64,000 nt of DNA. Origin: Heliocybe sulcata (Eukaryota; Basidiomycota; Agaricomycetes; Gloeophyllales; Gloeophyllaceae). A program made the position numbers and the translations under genes. The DNA is taken from NCBI GenBank assembly GCA_004369045.1, contig ML213503.1, positions 1,707,121-1,771,120 of the forward strand, given 5' to 3'. Numbering within the stretch: the first letter of the stretch is position 1; each line of letters opens with the position of its first letter. The notes under the pieces are model-generated. The model saw nothing but the letters and a program-made list of their open reading frames with translations. It was not told where the DNA came from and did not search any database. Positions 21,127 to 32,939 of this stretch are shown here, piece by piece.

Positions 21127-24100
21127 ATGGCGGACGACCATCGGTCGACACTCGCCAGAGCGCGCAAGCATCGTAAATTGCTGGTCGTTGCAAATCCAAA
21201 TCCAGACGACCTCGGCAGCAGCAGTAGCGACGACAATGCTCAATCCTCCCAGACGTACACTCCCCAGTCCTACCAGTATCATCCTTATTATCAACCACCA
21301 GTGACGAGCCCTTCGGCGCTCTCCCCTCCTTTGGATCAACAGTCTAACCCTTCTGGCTCTCACAAGCCCCATCCCTTGAGGACCAATTTGACGGAGAACC
21401 AACCTGGTTACTCTCATTCACGATCAAACCCAACCCTTTCCTCCCCATCCAGTGCCAGCTCACCAGCGGTGGAGTCGACGCCTCCGCCCAGCACTCCAGG
21501 GCACTCCGTCGAGCCTGTCGATCTCAATGGTGATAACGAACAGAGCACGGAGCCGCAGATTAGGACATCCAGCTCCAGCATAGACGTTCCCAGTACCCAT
21601 TCTCGCAATCTCTACGATAGGATCAAGTGTGTTCCTCAGATGGTCGCACGGAGTACTCGTCGTGGATCAAGTCACAAGAGGCCGGCTACGGTACGCACAT
21701 TGTCGATGTGCGCTAGCTCCTCTGCTAATGCTGGTCTGCAGTCCCCCACAGTTTCGACATCCTCTCAAGACACCTATATGTCGCCTTCTTCAGCAATTCC
21801 AGGGAAGGTATTTGTGTTGGTGACGACGGACTCCGAGCACTATAGCAGCGTGGATATTTCTGGCCGGAAGGACTCCGCCTTCATTCGGGAGAGGATATAC
21901 ACTTCGGTACGTTCGACAGTTGTCTTCATATAGCTTCTTGGCCCATCTCTTTTCTGCAGCTGCGAATATCAGATGAGGATCAACCGTATTATTCGATATA
22001 CTTGACGGACATCGGCGCTTATGCACTGGGCGAGGCACTATCTGATGAGCAGCTGTTCGAGATCTGTTGTACCCAGGGCGACAGCCGGGGTTCTGTGAAG
22101 TTCTTCGTGTCTCATTCCTCTGCTCGCGTGCATGATCCATCCAACCATGCCAGTTCTCCCGTCACTGGCAGCTACCCTCCTCCCGTCCTCGTTCCCAGTC
22201 CGCTGTCACCAAAACGTGGCAAGCCTGGTGGTAGGCCTCGGCTCGACAGCGCTTCCTCAGCTAGCGAACCTGTTCGGGATGTGGCTGCAGGCTATGAGCC
22301 TTCAGTGTCAGACATGGACGATGGGGATGGCTCGACGAACAGGCACACGATCCGGCCTCCCGCTCGGCATGCTAGCACGAAATTGAAGGGTGCAGGCCCT
22401 CCGGTCTCTCCGAGCACAAGCGGCAGAGCTCAGACGGGTTCTTACGGTCCTGGGACCACGACTTCTCCTGTCAATCAGAGTGGCAGACCACTGTCACCCG
22501 CTGAATCCTGGTTTAGTGGGACGTCTCGGACTAGGACGATGGAAAATCTCCGCGTCGACAAGCAAGGAGGCAGCTCTAGTAGCCCGTACAATGCCCGGAC
22601 CCCAGAGCCCTCCAAGTATACGCCTCAGCCGGACCCTTATGCAGCCTCTTCGGCTTACCCGGCGTTACACGCACGTACTGCGTCTGACGCTGCTGCAGAC
22701 AGAGAGCGGGGCCTGCGGGACTCTGAGAATCGGCTTGAATATGCCGACAAGTACTGGAACTCTAGGAAAGAATCCAGGGATAGGTACGCTCCCAGGCAGG
22801 ATAGTGAGTCTGGAGGTACTTTGGACAGGAAGGGCGAGCGTGATCCTTGGGTGTTGGTTCCTCATGATATACCCTCCAACCCCCAGGGCCAAAACAGAGT
22901 TCGTATGGGGTCGACGCAAGAGCTCTCCCGTTCGCCGCCATCATCCCGGAGTGGGTTTGTCGAGAGGGAGAGAGCGGAGCGCAAGCTTCGCAACGAGAAG
23001 TCCGTCAGTCGTCTGGCGATACCCAATCCTCCTCGGAACCCGCCTCCTCCACCTCCAGCTGGTCTGAGCGACGTGCAGCAACAAAGGATGGTATCTTCTG
23101 GGCGCCAAGGACATGCTCTGCCTCCTTCTTGGAATGCGTCTTACAAGTCAGGCTCTTCCGCCTCTAGCAAGGCTGACAACCCATGGCCCCATAAGCTGGT
23201 CCCGACCAAAAGCATGAATGACCTCAGGGGCCCTTCAATACCCAGCGCTCTCGTGCCTGGTGGTCTGCCTGGTGCCCGTCGGGGGAATGCCTTACCTGTT
23301 TCTGGTTCACCGAACGAACAGCGTACGCTCAAATCGCAGATAAGTTCTGCCACTCTTAGGAGCACGTACGACTCTTCTCGAGCCGGTGGCACCTTTCCTC
23401 CTTCCGGAAGACCACCGTCGCGTCCTTTGCCGGCACCCAATGTTTCTCGCCCGTCGACTTCTGAAAGCAGTCGGGGTCCGACGCCTTTGTCCGGTGCCTA
23501 CGCTAACCTTCTCTCCCCGACTCGAGAGCCCTACGTTCGTCCCTCATCAGCGTCGGGTGAACCTGTGTCTTCTCTGGAGCCCCAATCTCGTAACGTGAAA
23601 CCGGGCTTTACGGCTGCTGATTTCGTATCGGAGTCCGATAAACTACGGTCGATCCATGCTGCCAACCTGATGCGCTCAGTGGCGAACACATCCAGGGATG
23701 AAGGTGCGGGCGAGAGCACGCAGTCGCACGCCCTCTCCAAGTCGCAGGCGGATCTTCACAGTGAGAGACCTTTGGACGTCTATGGTGGCTTGGCAGATGC
23801 CTCGAACGTTCACTCGACCAAGACGCCTCCCAGAAGTCCTGTCAGTCCTCAGGGACCAAGACCCGAGAGATCCCATTTCGATAGTGCATTAATCTCAGGC
23901 GATACGCCCCATGCGCCCATGCCGAATCAGAGCACTGCTGACGAGAGTTTCGAGGCGACTCTGAAGAGCAGTGAACACGCTTGGATTGCACAGATGTTGG
24001 ATGGCCGTCCTCCCGAATCCACCCTGACCCCGCCTCATTCGCTCAAGCCAAATCCAACCCAATCTTACGTCCCGCCTCCTCCGCTTGGCGAGCGCATGAA

Positions 24101-25806
24101 TAGTTTCGATGACACCGGCTCCTTGCTATCAACTGATGATAATTCTGACAGTGGTGATGATGAAGGTACTGGTCTGTGGGCGAGACCACCGCTGACAGTC
24201 GAGACACGGACTTTCCCTCCGCCACCACCACCACCTCCAATGTCTTCGGAGAACAGCCACCGTGGTAACCGCCGTATTAGTGTCTTCGTGAACGACGACC
24301 AGGACACGTGGGCAGTTCGTCCACCTCCGGAGGATGTTTACGAGCGCCTGGAGGAGTTCTTTCCTGGACATGATCTCGACAAGCCTGTCATCGATGCGAA
24401 CTCTGGTGGTACGTCTCCTACCGCCACTGAGCAACCTATTCCTATACCTCCCGATCCTCCGGAGAAGCGTTGGAGGCACAAGAAGTCTATTCGTGTGGTT
24501 GCGGCGGAGCACAAGAAAAAGATTGACCGGACCTCGCACATGGAGTCCTCATCGACGCTTGCAAACAACGTGCGGAGGCACAGGAGCACGAAGCTGTGGG
24601 ACAGCAAGACGGAGGAGATGACAGCGGAGAAACTGAAAGCTTCGATTCCTGAGTCTCCGTCACCTTCCGTTGGCCCTAAACGTAAGTATTGCGGCTGGCT
24701 TTCAACGGCGATAAGCTCACATTTGACTTCGCAGCCATTTTCAAATGGGTCCGAGGTGAACTGATCGGCAAAGGCACCTACGGAAAAGTGTACCTTGCTC
24801 TCAACGCCACTACGGGTGAAATGATTGCCGTGAAGCAGGTCGAGATACCACGGACCGCAAGTGACAAGAACGACACTCGTCAGGTATCGTTTGTACAGGC
24901 CTTGAAGCAGGAAAGCGAGACTCTGAAAGATCTCGACCATCCCAATATTGTTCAATATCTTGGCTTCGAAGAGACGCCCACTCATCTCAGCATGTAAGTT
25001 ACGCCTATGATCAAGGTGTTACGCCTCTAATCCCGCCTTTCCCTTTAGTTTCCTTGAGTATGTCCCTGGTGGTTCGATTGGCAGCTGCCTGAAAAAGCAT
25101 GGCAAATTCGACGAATCTGTCACGAAGTCATTTACCGGACAAATCCTCAGCGGCCTGGAGTACCTTCACTCCAAGGGTATCCTGCATCGAGTACGTACAT
25201 GCTTGCTTCTACGTGAAACGGCCTCTAATAGCGGACGTAGGACCTGAAGGCGGACAATATATTGGTTGAAGCATCTGGCGTTTGCAAGATTTCCGACTTT
25301 GGTATCTCAAAGAGGACGGACGACGTTAATGCCAACGGCCAATTTACGGCGATGCAGGGCTCAGTCTTCTGGATGGCTCCGGAGGTCATCAATTCGAAGG
25401 AGAATGGGTACAATTCCAAGATCGATATTTGGAGTGTCGGCTGTGTGGTGCTAGAGATGTGGGCGGGCGAGAGACCATGGAGCTCTGAGGAGATGATCGC
25501 CGTGATGTTCAAGGTGTGTACATATACTGGGACTCGGCAGCTAAAAGAAGCGATTCTCACTTTGGAATCTCTTGCAGTTGTATGGTAAAGCAACCCCACC
25601 TATTCCACGAAACGTACGGCTATCTCGCCTTGCCGATGATTTCAGGCAGAAATGTTTTGCGATGTACGTGTACCCTGGCCCTGTGGAACGAGCTGTGGCT
25701 GACGACAGTTTACAGTAACCCTGACGACAGGCCCACAGCGGCTGAATTACGACGACACAAATACCTGACACTCCCGCCGGACTGGGGTTTTAATGGCTTC
25801 AAGTGA
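21127..25806 (+). CDS. BCK1: BCK1-type MAP kinase kinase kinase of the cell-wall-integrity pathway
   Basis: Eight exons (21127-21690, 21742-21906, 21960-24681, 24735-24993, 25049-25190, 25241-25513, 25578-25663, 25716-25806) give 1,433 residues. The N-terminus is Ser/Pro-rich. A Ras-association-like segment starts [20 protein letters not shown] and continues across an intron into [22 protein letters not shown] long disordered linker holds polyproline runs. The C-terminal STE-type kinase domain has the glycine loop [16 protein letters not shown]-type lysine [23 protein letters not shown], the MAPE-type WMAPEVI and [15 protein letters not shown]1 is activated by protein kinase C and phosphorylates MKK1/2, leading to SLT2/MPK1 and cell wall remodelling. 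Kinase-domain introns are 50-64 nt. One early region (21620-21840) also has a coding-looking second frame, so that part of the model may be wrong. Confidence 0.9.
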
Positions 25807-26101
25807 ACGAGGATATACTAACGTCTGGATCTATTCCTATACTTTGTGCTTCATTCACCTCACGATCTTCACTCTGCACCCATTTACCCCCATTTGTGTT
25901 ATCTATCCTTGATTTTCTTCATTAGCATTGTTCATCATCCACCGCACATCTGGTAGTATTCATGTACGCATCATGTAGCACTTCTAATTCACGATTGTCG
26001 GCATGCTATCATACGCCTAGTAATACATGACATGTTCCTGATCGCTTTCCTTCAATGGCACAGCCACACTGATCGCGACTGTGACTCTCACCGCCAAGAT
26101 C
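25807..26101. other. Intergenic BCK1-IQ protein
   Basis: About 300 bp, pyrimidine-rich just after BCK1. No gene seen. Confidence 0.5.
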
Positions 26102-28472
26102 ATGGCCGACCGCTCTGCCGATGCCAATGCATCCACGTCCGCCGAAGAACAGCACGCAAGTCCCAACGACGATTCCAGAGAACAAGCGGCCACGAAAATA
26201 CAGCAGGCTTGGAAAGGCCCGAGTAAGGGTACATCCCAGTATATGAATAGGGATGTGAGGTGGGAAGACGTAGCGGTGCTGACAAAGTCGAAGGTAAGAC
26301 GCCTACAAACCAAGTGAAGCGCAGATAGTGGGTATTTAAGCCTATACTTGAAGATTGACAGAAGCGCAGCAGAGCAGGGCAAGAACGATTCCAAGTCGAG
26401 ATGGAACCGTGCAATATCCAATATCAGCCGACTCGAAGATGAAGACCAGATGCTCTCGCAGATAGGAATACGCGACGACGCGGCTATCCACAAGATCCTT
26501 GAAACGCAACACTGGCTTGAACTGATTGATGGGTTGAGTGGACGCTCTATTCGACATTCTCATGTCTTCGATCCTGACCCTCCCAGGGCCTTGCAGCAAA
26601 CATCGCTATGGCTCCAATCGTTGAGTGCCGTCTCTCACTCTCCTCCTCGGCATCTCACCCATTGTATTTGAAGTTAAGGCTAGTGAATCGCTAAGCAATG
26701 CCCTGTCACTCGACTTATTCCTGCTGCCGACCATAGTACTACCACAAACGATGGCAGCAAGAGAACACCGAAGAGAACTTTTTCAAGTGGTTGGTAACTG
26801 GTGATTCTCCATTTCTTGGCTTATGCTGAGACAACCAGGCTTGATCGGGGAGGAGGGAAGGATTTGTCGCTACCCGAGTGTCCCAGAGACCAACTGGAAG
26901 CAGAGGTACGAATGGAATCCCAATATGCCTTGGACTCTGACTGAGTTACTACCTAGAGGATCACGTAATGTTCCCCACTCAAGTTGTGTAATATACACTA
27001 ACATGCGACGGCCTCAGATACCTATCATCCGAACAGAGTGAGTGCGCACTTCTATAAACGAATAGTCAGCGGCTTTAACAAGTGATTCTAGGACTTAATT
27101 ACCTCACCGAAACCGATAAAGAAGGCAGACTACGCTGGGCCCGCAACCATGAACTCGTCGACACCACCGCTGGCCGGTGGAAAGACGCGGGCGACGGGCA
27201 AGGTATCGTGGCAGATGACGATAACAGTGCCAAGCAGGACCGGCCGGGTGCGCAGAGGCAGCTTAGCTCGCCGTCGATATCATCTGGCTCCTCGCTTGGG
27301 TCGGATGAAGCGCACTATAATGAGACGGGGAAACACAGCAACCCTGTCAGGAGGGCGGTGCATAAGCACTTGACCGTGAAAGGATGGACGGAGAAATTGC
27401 TGAGGAAGACAGTGAAGTCGAATACGTGGATATATGTCGCGGTAAGGCCCAGTTCTGTTTTGTCTATGTCGCAAGCTTACCTCAAAATTCACAGGACCGG
27501 AATTGTGAGTGCGGTTTCCTGCGTACTTGTAATCATTGATTGATGGTGGTTTAGTTAACATTTTCGTCGGCATAAAGGGTTGGATGATTTGTGGCTAGTT
27601 GATACCCCCTGTTAATCCTCATTTCTCCTACAGACCAGGGCAAATTCCAGCACTCTTCCTTCCTCGGCGGTGGCGTAGTCACATCCGCGGGCCTAATATC
27701 TGTAAAGGACGGAATCATCCACTCGCTTTCGCCGCTTTCAGGCCACTACAGGTAGGAAATTCACTTTACTGTCTGCGATCTATCATAGATCATTCGCAGG
27801 ACATCCGTCGAGCATTATCGGAAGTTCCTGGAAGCCCTCAAGCAGCGCGGGGTTGATACGTCCAAGGTTCAGGAGACAAAGGCGGAAGCCGCGTTATGGG
27901 GGTAACTACATCAAACCCTACTTTATCTTCTGCGACTGCTGACCGGCGAGGCTGACAGAATCGAGCATCTCGCGAAAGCCAAGAGCTGGCCTAGCCAAGT
28001 CGCTACGAGAGGAAAGAAGAGGATTTCTGGCATGTTTCATCATAAGCCAGCGAGTAAGGACGATGGCAAGGGCGCTAAGGGAGAAGTGCAACATATTGTT
28101 GACGACGTCGGGGCGTGGAAGAAGGAAGTCCTGTATGGGCGGAAGGGGTCTCGCAATCAGAGTGAGACGAATGAGAAGGAGCGTGCGGAAGCAGAGAAGG
28201 ACTCGCAGCAGCAGACCGTTGGGAAGGATGTGGTGCAGGAGGGTGAAGGGCAAAGGAGCCGAGAAGGGGGAGGTCCGAGCGATCGCGAGGGACAGGACAA
28301 GGAGGAAGATCACAAGGGCGAGAAAGAACAAGAACAAGAAGAGAGACAAGAAGATGCATACCCCAGGAAAGACACGGACGGGATAAGGGGAGAACGCGAA
28401 GAGAAGAAAGAGAAGGAGCCATTAGCTGGGCAACAGGAAGATACCCCGGGGAGTGGACAAGGACCTGCGTAA
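26102..28472 (+). CDS. IQ calmodulin-binding motif protein (fungal family)
   Basis: A spliced gene starting MADRSADANAS at ATG 26102. An IQ motif (ATKIQQAWKG) lies near residue 32. The protein then continues YMNRDVRWEDV, RSAAEQGKNDSKSRWNRAI, QHWLELIDG, YYHKRWQQENTEENFFKWL, GKDLSLPECPRDQLEAE, RLRWARNHELVDTTAGRW, FQHSSFLGGGVVTSAGLI and ISVKDGIIHSLSPLSGHYRT. This order is the one I know for a conserved basidiomycete and ascomycete IQ-motif protein of unknown role. The IQ motif suggests binding of calmodulin or a myosin-type light chain. The last exon (about 27960-28472) is very rich in Glu, Lys and Gln and is probably coiled or disordered. I count about seven introns, and some borders (26.6-27.1 kb) are only approximate. 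Confidence 0.8.
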
Positions 28473-28691
28473 ACGGAGCGGCCCTTCAGTGTTGTCGAAG
28501 CAGGAGCCCAGATTAAGGAATTAGATATCTCCTTCGCACGGATTTATATGTTATTTCGCATCTTGCTAGAATTAATATATAGAGATACACGGACCACATC
28601 ACGCTCTCCCCCATTTACTCTCCAAGTTCATAACGCTAACGGGGAGCGCAGCCTGGACAACGTCAATCAGTTCCAATTCTGTACCAGGATA
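28473..28691. terminator. Convergent 3' region between IQ protein and CZIB
   Basis: About 220 bp between two convergent genes, AT-rich around 28520-28580. Both 3' UTRs must end here. No poly(A) signal stands out. Confidence 0.4.
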
Positions 28692-29314
28692 TCATAATGG
28701 CCAATTGACCTTCTCATCATAGTCGACCCATTCACCTCCCTCAAATTCAACTTCGTCGAAATGTGTCCCCGACTCCGCTCCGACGCATTTCCATGTTCCC
28801 TTAATGCCAATACTATCAGCGCAATGAAGGAAAGAAGGCGAACTGAGTACCGACTCTGGGATCAAAGCTGGTGAACTCAAGACCGCGGCATTCGATCGTG
28901 ACCAATGGTGCGAACTGTCCTGAGGAATCTGCCTGATAGGCTTGCGGGGGGTGGGCGGCTTCGAACTTGGCGGAACTCTCGCGCTTGCAGAGACCACAGC
29001 GCCAGACAAAGTTCGCAGTGCTGCCTTTTCCTCCCGCTACTTCCTTCTCTTCCAGGCGATTGAGGCCGACGTATTTCGGGTGTATCTCGTTACAGCTGGT
29101 GCATTTCACCTAGTAGAGCGTCTTGTAAGATAAACACCTTGGCGTACCACAGTGGCAGTCACCTCGAAGAAGTATTCGAAGGAATCCGAAGCTGGAATGA
29201 GGCCTGTGACATTCTCCAGATCGGCTTTTATGGAGAGCAGGAGACGCTAGTCGTCAGAAGAGTGAATGGGCTACGGAAGCCCTTCACAGAGCGCTGAGCG
29301 CTACTCACGACCAT
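28692..29314 (-). CDS. CXXC-motif zinc-binding protein (DUF866/UPF0587, CZIB family)
   Basis: Four exons (29314-29309, 29246-29163, 29109-28855, 28799-28692) give 150 residues; human CZIB has 160. Key features are the first zinc pair CTSC in VKCTSCNEIHPK, the second pair CGLC in WRCGLCKRESS, and the conserved C-terminal blocks ECRGLEFTSFDPR, GTWKCVGAESGTHF and EWVDYDEK. The family is conserved in eukaryotes and binds zinc through the two CxxC pairs; its cellular role is poorly known. Exon 1 encodes only ATG GTC. The donor of intron 3 (gtcggt) is weak, but it joins FDPR to GTWKC exactly as in the family. The C-terminus after DYDEK is shorter than in the human protein. Confidence 0.88.
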
Positions 29315-29645
29315 CTTTGCCTAGATAGTTTGGAGCAGTTCTAGATAAAACAGACAGCTGTAATGGAAGCTTTGACAAGCAGCGGGTGGGCGTTCAGTAG
29401 AGGATTCGATGAATTATGAAAGGATCCGAGGCCGGATTGCTAAAGAAGGGAGATCCTATTTACAGCCGCCATCAAAGTTCATTGAACGCCTGCAGAACAA
29501 CGCTGTTGACGGTAGCCTGGCGTCGGCGTCGCGCAGTCCGACGGTCCTGGCCAATACTACCCAACCCTGTTCCTATATTGCGCTGGCTTGTTGAATCTGG
29601 CAAGGTCACTGCTGCTTGCACGGTTCTAGAAGGCTCGGCCGCAAC

Positions 29646-32600
29646 ATGGAGGCCTCCACCTCGCTGCAATCTTTGGATCTGTCACTGGAGCCCGACTTGC
29701 ACCCCCTCTATCCGACGACCGCCCAGTTGACATCGCTCCTGGCAGCTGATTCCGAGCTTACTTCGGGCCAAAAGGGTGAACTAGGCTTGCACTGTTTAAC
29801 TCGAGCATGCGTCTTTGGCGATATTACTTTGTTGACTTTCCTGCTGAATGACGCGCAAGCACGAACCTTCGTTGATATCGGGACTCAGGATGAGGATGGA
29901 GTCGGATTCGTTAGTCTCACAACCTTAGGCTTTGGGGCCGAGTCGGATCGGGATGTTGAGAGGGAGGAATGCGTGAGGCTCCTGGTATCCCAGGGAGCTG
30001 ACGTGAATGCAGTCGATAAATGTGCGTCTGTTCTGCCTGGGAGATCTTGTTACACAGAGATAATATGTCGCAGCTGGATGGGCACCCTTACATTATGCTG
30101 CTCTTCTTGCCCCTCCCACTCTGGTCTCGTACCTATCAACTCACGGCGCCTCGCTATTTACGGAGACACGGCATAAGTTGACTGCTTTGGACATTGTCAC
30201 TGCGCACTCGACTATGCCAGGTCGTGAGGATGTGGCTTTACTTCTAGAGGAGGCTATGCGCAGCGAAGGATGGTCTGGCGGCAAAATGGAGGAACGACGT
30301 AGGCATGTAGAGAGAACTGCCAAGATGCAAGGTCACCAGAGGAGTATACGGGACAATATCGCTCGCGTATTGGAGATAAAGCCGAGGTGGTTTGGAGATG
30401 ATAATGTCCTCAGCGACTCTGAGGATAGCGAAGACGAGGATATTGGAGATGCCCTCTTTGTATGTGGAACACCCTGGACTTGTCGCTAGTCTCTGATCAG
30501 CAGTCAGACTCCGCCACTGGACTTTACCACCATGCTCGTCTTCTCCCCCTCATCATTACCTTACATCTTTCAGGAGTTAATAGTCAATTTTCCAATTTCC
30601 TTGGGAAATTCAGAGCCCGCAAATGTGCTCTACTTATTAGCACGCTTTGCCTGCTTAACTTGCGATCACACCTGGCTGGAAGACCTGATCATCGGGGCTA
30701 CCGACAATATCGAGGAAGCAATCTTCGTGCGCGTCTCCGTAAATTTGAGCTGTCCCGACGCTGATCAGCGCCTATAGAACCAAGCAGACGACATAGCGTG
30801 CTTGGTGTTCTGGTTATACAACACGACCGTATGGCTCCACCTCATGCGGTGTGACCAGTCCATAAGCGAAGCATGCGATATGCTCGGCTCCTTCGACATC
30901 ATCGAGGAGCTGATCAACTCCGTTTTCGGTATACAACGTCCTACTCTGATTTCCGTTTTGTTTGACACGCTAACTGTTATTATATCCAGTCTTCATCATC
31001 CGCTTCGCCGAACGAAAGATCGACGAGCAACTCGACGGCACGATGCTCGACTACGTCTCGCCATCATCAGACGTCGACTCGGTCCAATTCGAATCCGAAT
31101 GGTCGTTCCTCCGCTCCTTTGGCAAGAAGAAGCAGCCAAGCGGTGTCTCTTCCGCTGCTAGCACCTTGCGCAACGGAGTCGCCCAGGTACCCCCCGACCC
31201 GGCACATTCTCCATCCCCGCCATCCATGTCCTCCCCGCGCCAGCGGACATTCTCCTCGTTCGGACAGGTGTTATCGCGAAAAAGTGCGCCAGCGACGCCT
31301 CTGCAGGCCATGTTCCAGGATCCTCCGGCTCCGCCAGGCCCTTCACCGTCCGACGTTACGGACTTTTTGACGGCTTTGCACACTTTACTGACGCTCTCTG
31401 GAGTTAACCCTGCGCTTATAACGCAACTATGGTCGCAGATAATGTACTGGACTGCGTGTAAGTCTTTCCGGGTCGCATTCTTTACATGGCTCTGATGGGT
31501 ACATTAGGCGAGCTCTTCAATCGAATACTGACTCGAAAAAAATATCTTTGTCGGTGGGTGCATAATGACAGGCGCATTTGCATGTGATGGATGGAGTTTT
31601 ACAGGTCACGAGCTGTCCAACTTGAAGCTAACTTGACGCAACTCAAGACTTGGATCAAGGAAATGAGCCTCCCACGAGGCGTCTCATCGCATTTCAGCCC
31701 CGTCTTGGACCTTCTCAGCTGGCTACAGGTACATCAAAGCCTTAATGCTATTGACTGTCAGATTGACTCCTCCTAGTGTCACTCGTCGGTCAACGACTTC
31801 TCCGATCTGATCGTGACCATTCAGTCTTTGAAGGACCTCAATCCACTTCAGGTAGCTTCTACACCACTTTCATCCTACATTTACCAACTGCGGTACTTAG
31901 ATGCGTCGAGCGGTCAAAGATTACCGATATGAAGTTAACGAAGGCCGGATGACGGAAGAATGCAGCCAGTACCTTGCCCAGCTGCAGAAAGATTGGGAGA
32001 GACATCGAGTGAAGCTGGGTGTCGAGGCTCTCCGGAAGGAGGTAAGGTTCCAGAAGGACTTCGTCCCTTACGCCAGAATCTTACCCCAGTGGCCCCAGAT
32101 CGACGTGCGAGACCGCGACTATGACCAGAGCGAATCATCGTCGATGAACGACGGGACGGCCTCCGTGGACGACAGCGCGCCGTCTATTTCTACGGTGTCG
32201 TCGTCCCAGCTTTCCTTCGCGCAGAGGAACATAGACCTGCTCTTCGACGGCACGCAGGACCTCGCGGTCTGGGAACCTGCCAAGCCGCCTCAAGTCCTCG
32301 GAGAGCTGCTGGATTCACGGTATATGCTGCCCTTAGTGTTCCCATCGGACCCGCGCATGCTCGCAGCAGTGCCTGCGAAGCCTCATGCCGACGAGGACCA
32401 CGTCGATGATGGCAAGACGTCCAGCCCCGAGAGATCGAGGAACTGGCGCCTGCGGAGTCGCAGAGTTCGAGAAATCGGGGTGGAGACGCTGAGGTGGGTA
32501 GACGGACTCCGCTCGGCCGCGCGATGGACGAGGCGGCCGGAGCCGCTGGAAGAAGACGAGGATGCGAGAGTGCGGAACTACTCGGACGGAAGCTCGGATG

Positions 32601-32758
32601 GGAGCGTCGATCTCCAAGCGCACGAGGAGAACGAAGAGACGGCAACGTCCCACGTGACTCGGTTTACGAGGAAGCCGTCGACGCGGGGCACGCTGAAGGG
32701 CCGGGCGAGCCCTGCACCTGGGGGAGCGTCTACGCCTCTCGACCCCGATGAATGGTGA
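29646..32758 (+). CDS. Ankyrin repeat and DIL (dilute) domain protein
   Basis: Start ATG 29646 (MEASTSLQSLDLSLEP). The N-terminal third has ankyrin-type repeats: CLTRACVFGDITLLTFLL, ECVRLLVSQGADVNAVDK and, after an intron, GWAPLHYAALLAPPTLVSYL and KLTALDIVTAHS. A linker with an acidic run (DSEDSEDED) leads to a DIL domain with NVLYLLARFACLTC, LYNTTVWLHLMRCDQ, ALITQLWSQIMYWTA, FNRILTRKKYLCR, QLKTWIKEM and SPVLDLLSWLQ. In myosin V the DIL domain is the cargo-binding tail. Fungi have a separate ankyrin-DIL protein of this layout without a motor, probably an adaptor in transport or polarity. The C-terminal 250 residues are charged and disordered. About nine short introns are needed; the exon edges between 30.4 and 31.9 kb are approximate. 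Confidence 0.85.
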
Positions 32759-32939
32759 TGGGAGTAATTGGATAGTATCTACGGACCGACGGATTTCTGG
32801 ATCTTGCATATCTGCGTGCGCATCATCTATTTGCATACTCACATCCTTTCTTCTGCCTACACATGTTCTGATAGAGATGTATACCCAATGCGCGTCAAAT
32901 GTGTAATATTATGCGAATATGGTGTCTGGATTCGTGAGT

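Noticed and set aside
22390-23067. 225-codon plus-strand frame inside BCK1
   Set aside because: Out-of-frame shadow in a Ser/Pro-rich linker.
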